From contig JAOZHP010000076.1 in NCBI GenBank assembly GCA_026014815.1, forward strand, positions 1 to 64,000: DNA of 64,000 nt. Reading direction: 5' to 3'. Under the pieces are notes generated by a model that was not told where the DNA came from, searched no databases, and saw only the letters and a list, made by a program, of their open reading frames with translations. How positions within the stretch are numbered: the first letter of the stretch is position 1; the number at the start of each line of letters is the position of its first letter. This stretch comes from Candidatus Bathyarchaeota archaeon. Lineage in GTDB: Archaea > Thermoproteota > Bathyarchaeia > TCS64. Below, piece by piece: positions 59,428 to 64,000 of this stretch. Both the position numbers and the translations under genes were made by a program.

Positions 59428-61584
59428 ATGTATATCATGTGTAGATTAAAAAAACTATCAGTTCTACTTATTTTAATTCTATTAATCTACACTCCGAGTT
59501 CTTCATTAAATGTTACAGCAGACTCCGAAGGTACAAAGGTAGGGGGAAGAATACGACGTGATACAATCTGGACAAAGGAAAACAGCCCCTATATCCTTGA
59601 AGACGATATTACCATTTCTTCTGACGCTAGATTAACGATAAAGGAAGGAGTCGTTGTCGAGTTTTCACTGTGGTCTTTGATCATCGATGGCGAACTGAGG
59701 GCTCAAGGAAGCCAGGAAGAAGAAATTATTTTTCGTTTCACCGTGATGCCTTTATCCAGTTACGAACAAGGAAGAATCTATTTTACCTCGAAGAGTCCAC
59801 CATGGAAGGATAATGATTACCGTGGCAGTATTCTGGAGTACGTCGAGATCTATTGTTATGAAAACACCGTCAACTATGGCCTGATCCAAGGGGGCACATT
59901 GAAGATTGATCACGTCTCCATTTACAATGCAGAACCACGCACCCACCTTTACACGATAACAGCCGACGGGCTGATATCTAACAGTCTTTTCGAGGGAGTT
60001 ACTAGAGCAATAAATATGGAGGAAGGAGAGATAATTAATAACGTATTTTTGAATGGTAGTAGTACAGTGATTTCAATAAACAATGGAAAAGTAAAGGATA
60101 ATATTATAGATGGAGGCAAACGAGGAATAAACGTTAAGAATGCACTCATAAGAGATAATCTAATAAACAATATGCTAGATAGAGGCATAAATATAGTAAA
60201 TGAATTTACGCCATACAATTATGAAGAAATCACTCCAATTATCCATAACAACTCAATTATGAATTGTGAAGAACACGCATTATATGTAGCGGGATATTCG
60301 GGCCCAACAATAAGTCAAAACTTAATTATAGAAAACTCGAATGGAATATACTTCAAAGAAGACGCATTCTATAATGGAACTCGACCTAAAGTATATAATA
60401 ATATATTTTATAATAATGATAACAATGTGTATTTTAATCGTGAAGACCCGAGAATTGAGATAAAAATAAAGAATAACTGGTGGATGACAAACGATACGAA
60501 GCTTATTGAGGATAAAATATATTACGAAAATGACGACCCCAGACTAACCGCAGCGCTATACCAGCCTATACTACTAGAGTTACCACTTTATCACCCAAAA
60601 ATATGGTACGAATTCACGCTATTCCCTCCTCCACAAGAAACCCCAGTAAATTCTGTAGTACCTATATCAGGTAAATTGGTCCCCTCACTCGAGACTTTCA
60701 ACATACAAGTATCCTATTCAGGTCCAGAAGGACAAAAAATCTTTAAAGTACTAAACGCCGACCCCTATGGTTACTTCACAGACGACTTCATCCCAAGTTC
60801 AGTAGGTATATGGAATTTTACCGTGACTCCAGACGAAAACGTACTATTCAAGTCAAATGAGAAAAACATGCAGGTCAACGTGACCAAACAGAGCAGCGAT
60901 ATAGACCCGTACATATCCCGCGAAACATACTATGAGGGAGATGAAGTCTTAATTAAAGGAATCATAAACCCAGGTGTACAAGATGCATATATTGCGATCA
61001 ACATCCTAAGACCCGATGGGTCAGAAGAACACGCACAAGCAACAACGGATAACAATGGCGTATACGAAACGAAGTTTACCGGAGACGTCCCCGGTGATTA
61101 CACTGCTACAATCTCATGGCCCGGAACAGACGAAGTGGAGGGTTCTATCACGGAACACGCCATAAACATTCATCCTCTCGGTAAACTAGAAATAGTAATT
61201 CAAGATCCAACAGGGTCCCCAGTTAACGATGTTCTAATTAAATCCATTGAACATCCCATGGATCAAAGCAGCTTATCCGGTACCACTGATGAGAATGGTA
61301 CCCTGCTGTTTAATGGGGTTGTGTTTGGAGATTACATTTTCACCGCTGAAAAACCGGATTACGAAAAAACTTTGTTCAATTCCAGTATCAGTGAAGCCGA
61401 GGTATTAACGATTGAGTATGTCTCCCCAAACAATGATACCAATGTAGACACGCCTTCTATTTCCGATGGAGAAATAGAGCAGGTAAAGGACATACCGTGG
61501 ATCATAGGATGGGTGCCCAGCATAGTCATTGTCTTGTTTATGACTGTTCTATATCTTTTCGTACGCAGAGCAAACAACACCTAA
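59428..61584 (+). CDS. Membrane-anchored right-handed beta-helix protein
   Basis: A 718-residue protein. The signal peptide is residues 5-31 (LKKLSVLLILILLIYTPSSS). A right-handed beta-helix spans about 55-345, with repeat-like turns of the type NNVFLNGSSTVISINNG and INNMLDRGINIVN (NosD/pectate-lyase-like). Ig-like and carboxypeptidase-regulatory-like domains follow (LEIVIQDPTGSPVNDVLIKS near residue 588). The C-terminal membrane helix (about 688-708) anchors it. The base composition of the beta-helix part is notably AT-rich compared with its neighbours. ATG at 59437 is an alternative start. Confidence 0.78.
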   Translation: MYIMCRLKKLSVLLILILLIYTPSSSLNVTADSEGTKVGGRIRRDTIWTKENSPYILEDDITISSDARLTIKEGVVVEFSLWSLIIDGELRAQGSQEEEIIFRFTVMPLSSYEQGRIYFTSKSPPWKDNDYRGSILEYVEIYCYENTVNYGLIQGGTLKIDHVSIYNAEPRTHLYTITADGLISNSLFEGVTRAINMEEGEIINNVFLNGSSTVISINNGKVKDNIIDGGKRGINVKNALIRDNLINNMLDRGINIVNEFTPYNYEEITPIIHNNSIMNCEEHALYVAGYSGPTISQNLIIENSNGIYFKEDAFYNGTRPKVYNNIFYNNDNNVYFNREDPRIEIKIKNNWWMTNDTKLIEDKIYYENDDPRLTAALYQPILLELPLYHPKIWYEFTLFPPPQETPVNSVVPISGKLVPSLETFNIQVSYSGPEGQKIFKVLNADPYGYFTDDFIPSSVGIWNFTVTPDENVLFKSNEKNMQVNVTKQSSDIDPYISRETYYEGDEVLIKGIINPGVQDAYIAINILRPDGSEEHAQATTDNNGVYETKFTGDVPGDYTATISWPGTDEVEGSITEHAINIHPLGKLEIVIQDPTGSPVNDVLIKSIEHPMDQSSLSGTTDENGTLLFNGVVFGDYIFTAEKPDYEKTLFNSSISEAEVLTIEYVSPNNDTNVDTPSISDGEIEQVKDIPWIIGWVPSIVIVLFMTVLYLFVRRANNT

Positions 61585-61724
61585 TAAACACAAAAATAGC
61601 GCACCAACTATTAATTTCATGATAAATTAAGTTTACATAAAGATTAGTGGAGTATTCAGGTCTAAATAACATATGGCCTACGGAATTAAGCACATAGTAT
61701 CCCATCTCACGATAATTTCTGAGG

Positions 61725-62173
61725 CTAATAGTCCTTGTTAACGAGCATGGTACGTACTTTTCGGACGAAATCGTTAACATCCGGGTCTTTTACCTTTGTT
61801 AGACGCCAGATCGCGGCCTCATCCTTATTTTGGAGGAGGTGGGATCCCTTGAACTCGAACCAGTTCCGCCTGTACAAGACACCATATATGAGGGTCAGCG
61901 CTCCTACGCCTGCGCTGTAGATCCAGTCTTCAAGGTAATTGTAGTACGAGGTTACGATTATTATGAGGCCTATTACTGCGGCTCCGATCCTGCCTCTCTT
62001 ATCGATGAGGGATAACCCACTGATCTCGCGGTAGCTCAAGTCGTGGAGGATCTGCTGTCGAACTTCCTGTCAGGCTTAAACTTCAGGACCCGCTTATCTG
62101 TGCTGTAGAAAGTGTACTTGCCTTCCTTACATGAGGCTAAGATGCGTTCACCGGACAGAAGATGGTTGTACAT
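61725..62173 (-). pseudogene. PH-like membrane protein gene with a frameshift
   Basis: Two frames join into one plausible protein. The first begins at the ATG at 62173: HLLSGERILASCKEGKYTFY and STDKRVLKFKPDRK, resembling the start of a bacterial PH-domain (bPH_2-type) protein. The second continues as EVRQQILHDLSYREISGLSL in the +1 frame, with two membrane helices (GAAVIGLIIIVTSYYNYLED and SAGVGALTLIYGVLY). The shift is near 62070. It could be a true mutation or a sequencing error. Confidence 0.6.
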
Positions 62174-62277
62174 CGGTATAAATTACCAGATTCATAGCTA
62201 GCATGATGTATAATTCATTCTAAATTCTACAATAATTATTTTAGATGGGGCATTAGTGGATGACTCTATGATATTCA

Positions 62278-62502
62278 TTAATACGCGTACGCGGTTTCGA
62301 TCATTCCACTGCTTTCTTCGTCGAATGGCCCGGTGAAGGGTTCCTCTGTCTCATTGTTCTTACAGACAAGCTGCTCAAACCGTGAACAAACCTGGTTCGG
62401 ACAATAATATAGGGCAAAGTTTTTCTCGTCTAACTCTATTACGACGCCTAGCCATTTCTTCATGTCTCGTTTCATCTCTGTTTGGCACTCTGGACACTGC
62501 AT
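62278..62502 (-). CDS. Small zinc-ribbon protein, unknown function
   Basis: A 74-residue protein with CxxC at the start (QCPECQTEM) and a second Cys pair in YYCPNQVCSRFEQLVC. These suggest one zinc site. The rest is acidic and unstructured-looking (ETEEPFTGPFDEESSG). I do not recognise a family. It lies alone in an AT-rich region downstream of the frameshifted gene on the same strand. Confidence 0.65.
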   Translation of the reverse strand: MQCPECQTEMKRDMKKWLGVVIELDEKNFALYYCPNQVCSRFEQLVCKNNETEEPFTGPFDEESSGMIETAYAY

Positions 62503-62880
62503 GGACTTGAAAAACCATATTTATTTATTAAAAATGATGGGGCGGTCATACGTGTTATCTGTACATATCGGTCACCAATAGCAGGAAGATGAGAGTTTCG
62601 TGGGGATTATTGTTATTTTCTTTCAATTATATTACTTGTACTGAGCTTGGGATCATTTTTTTGGTGGTTTCTATTGATGTCTCTGGTGCTATAGGTTCAT
62701 CACGTAGTCTGTTATGTCTTCCTTGTAGTTGTTGTAACCGGTGACCATGATGATGTCTGTCACAGTTTGCACAGTCTTGGATGTTTTTTCGTATTTAGAG
62801 GGGAGATGGGAAGGAACAATTCCGGCGAGATAGCTGGCGTATTTGAAAGCTTATCTAATGAGTGCAGCAGATTAAGACTC
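62503..62880. other. Intergenic region with a possible gene remnant
   Basis: No complete gene is seen in this 378-base gap. On the minus strand, 62689 to about 62850, an open frame without a proper start reads AGIVPSHLPSKYEKTSKTVQ and continues IIMVTGYNNYKEDITDYVMN before a stop. Its composition is protein-like, so it may be the tail of a decayed gene. The plus-strand promoter of the aminotransferase at 62881 must lie here too, but no clear TATA box was picked out. Confidence 0.4.
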
Positions 62881-64000
62881 ATGAGGATTATTGATGAGTA
62901 TCTGTCAAGGAATCAGGCATCCTTGGAGGCTTACGAGAATGCGAGGCGTCTTATGCCCTCGGGGAACACCCGGTCTGCTCTTTACTGGCAGCCTTTCCCG
63001 CTTTGTATGAGGCGGGGCGAGGGTAGCCACATCTGGGATGTGGATGGCAACAAGCGAGTCGACTTCAACTACAATAACACCACGCTTATTCTGGGGCATA
63101 ACCACCCTAAGGTTATCGAGGCAGTCACGGAGCAGTTGACGAGGGGCACGGTTCTCGGTGCCTCTACGGAGACTGAGCCGAGGCTAGCTGAGGAGATTCT
63201 GGGGAGACTAGGGAGCGCGGACAGGATACGGTTTACACCCACGGGCACTGAAGCGAACATGCAGGCGTTAAGGGTGGCCCGGGCGTACACGGGTAAGCCT
63301 CTCATAGCCAAATGCCTCGGGGGGTATCATGGTTCATGGGACGCTGTGCCCACTACCCCAGATGCAGTGGACATCCCGCAACCGGTAAAGGATAACACAG
63401 TATATTTTCCCTACAACGATCCTGAGGAAGCGGAGGCGCTAGTCAAGAAACACAAAGACGAGCTGGCGGCGATGGTGGTTGAGCCCACCATGAGGGACAT
63501 GACGCCGAGACCCGAGTTCCTTGAGACGCTGAGAGAGGTCACGGCAGATAACGATGTGCTGCTGGTCTTCGATGAGGTCATATCCTTCAGGCTTGGATAC
63601 CGTGGAGCTCAGGGCTATTATGGTGTCTCACCTGACATGACGGCTATAGGGAAGATCATCGGGGGCGGGTTCCCGGTGGGAGCTTATGCATCAACAGATG
63701 AATGCATGGGTCCCTTGCAGATACCGGACGCGACTCTTCCGGAGGTTGCTTCCCCACGCCTCGGGTTCTCGGGTACCTTCAACGCTCACCCCCTTGCGAT
63801 GACGGCTGGTCTCACGGTGATGAGGGAGATGAAACCGGAGCGGTACGACGATTTGGCGGTGATGGGTGAGATGATGAGGATGGGCTTGAGGAAGGCGTTC
63901 ATCGAGGAAGGTGTGAGGCCTTTCGTGGGGGGCGCAGGCTCCCTTTTCTTTGTCTCTTGGACGGATAAGGAAGTTATTGATCACGAGTCTTCGTTGACGG
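62881..64000 (+). CDS. Class III aminotransferase, glutamate-1-semialdehyde aminomutase-like (3' end outside window)
   Basis: The N-terminal 373 or so residues are seen before the window ends. It has the family's N-terminal LMPSGNTRSALYWQPFPLC, the region SHIWDVDGNKRVDFNYN, Asp in LLVFDEVISFRLGYRG and the PLP Lys in AIGKIIGGGFPVGA near residue 262. These are typical of class III (GSA aminomutase-like) enzymes. GSA aminomutase proper acts in heme and corrinoid synthesis, but related enzymes of other specificity share these motifs. The ATG at 62881 has no clear Shine-Dalgarno. Confidence 0.9.
   Translation, partial: MRIIDEYLSRNQASLEAYENARRLMPSGNTRSALYWQPFPLCMRRGEGSHIWDVDGNKRVDFNYNNTTLILGHNHPKVIEAVTEQLTRGTVLGASTETEPRLAEEILGRLGSADRIRFTPTGTEANMQALRVARAYTGKPLIAKCLGGYHGSWDAVPTTPDAVDIPQPVKDNTVYFPYNDPEEAEALVKKHKDELAAMVVEPTMRDMTPRPEFLETLREVTADNDVLLVFDEVISFRLGYRGAQGYYGVSPDMTAIGKIIGGGFPVGAYASTDECMGPLQIPDATLPEVASPRLGFSGTFNAHPLAMTAGLTVMREMKPERYDDLAVMGEMMRMGLRKAFIEEGVRPFVGGAGSLFFVSWTDKEVIDHESSLT

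Overview
The window reads as chromosomal DNA of an archaeon. Supporting signs are an Alba chromatin protein, a Cgi121-type KEOPS subunit, a type II methionine aminopeptidase, a DUF1512 protein, two tRNA genes with inserted sequence, and TATA-type promoters lying about 25 bases before leaderless starts. Membrane-anchored winged-helix regulators and many genes on alternating strands fit the same picture. The lineage cannot be fixed from the sequence; an uncultured heterotrophic lineage is only a guess. Start codons are a mix of ATG, GTG and TTG.

Layout. 1-16.3 kb: a glycine dehydrogenase operon (gcvPA-gcvPB-SDR), two related MFS transporters, a glycyl radical enzyme, a bactofilin-like protein, a HAD phosphatase, a nitroreductase, a transglutaminase-fold protein and a peptide deformylase. 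Next comes the most notable locus (13.1-16.2 kb, minus strand): two tandem members of the Dop/PafA (Pup deamidase/Pup ligase) family, followed two bases later by a 39-codon ORF whose product ends in Ala-Pro-Pro-Gly-Gln. 16.3-31.5 kb: an amidohydrolase, a VapBC pair, intron-containing tRNA-Trp, 5S rRNA, a FtsX/LolD-type ABC exporter, DUF1512, MetAP, a universal stress protein, DUF1177, a metallo-beta-lactamase (MBL) hydrolase and a glycosyltransferase. 31.5-38.7 kb: a decayed stretch with a frameshifted MBL copy, a secreted protein plus a membrane-anchored HTH regulator, a CHASE-type histidine kinase with stand-alone receiver proteins, and another MBL hydrolase. 38.7-48.9 kb: housekeeping and amino-acid genes (FAD oxidase, agmatinase-type ureohydrolase, OB-fold protein, class V aminotransferase, Cgi121, THUMP protein, DUF89, TsaC, ZIP transporter, DEAD helicase, alanine racemase) and a tRNA-Met. 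48.9-62.5 kb: Alba, then a run of five large secreted or membrane-anchored proteins with PKD, CARDB-like, MgtE-N-like and beta-helix repeats, probably cell-surface proteins, and small zinc-binding proteins. The window ends inside a class III aminotransferase.

The central inference is a compact archaeal pupylation-like cassette. The dop-then-pup gene order matches Actinobacteria. The second Dop/PafA-like protein keeps the family's catalytic Asp, while the first has His at that position, which suggests a division of labour. No proteasome, ARC/Mpa ATPase or other partner lies in the window. Assignment of the small ORF as the modifier rests on position, its C-terminus and a following T-run, and is not proven.
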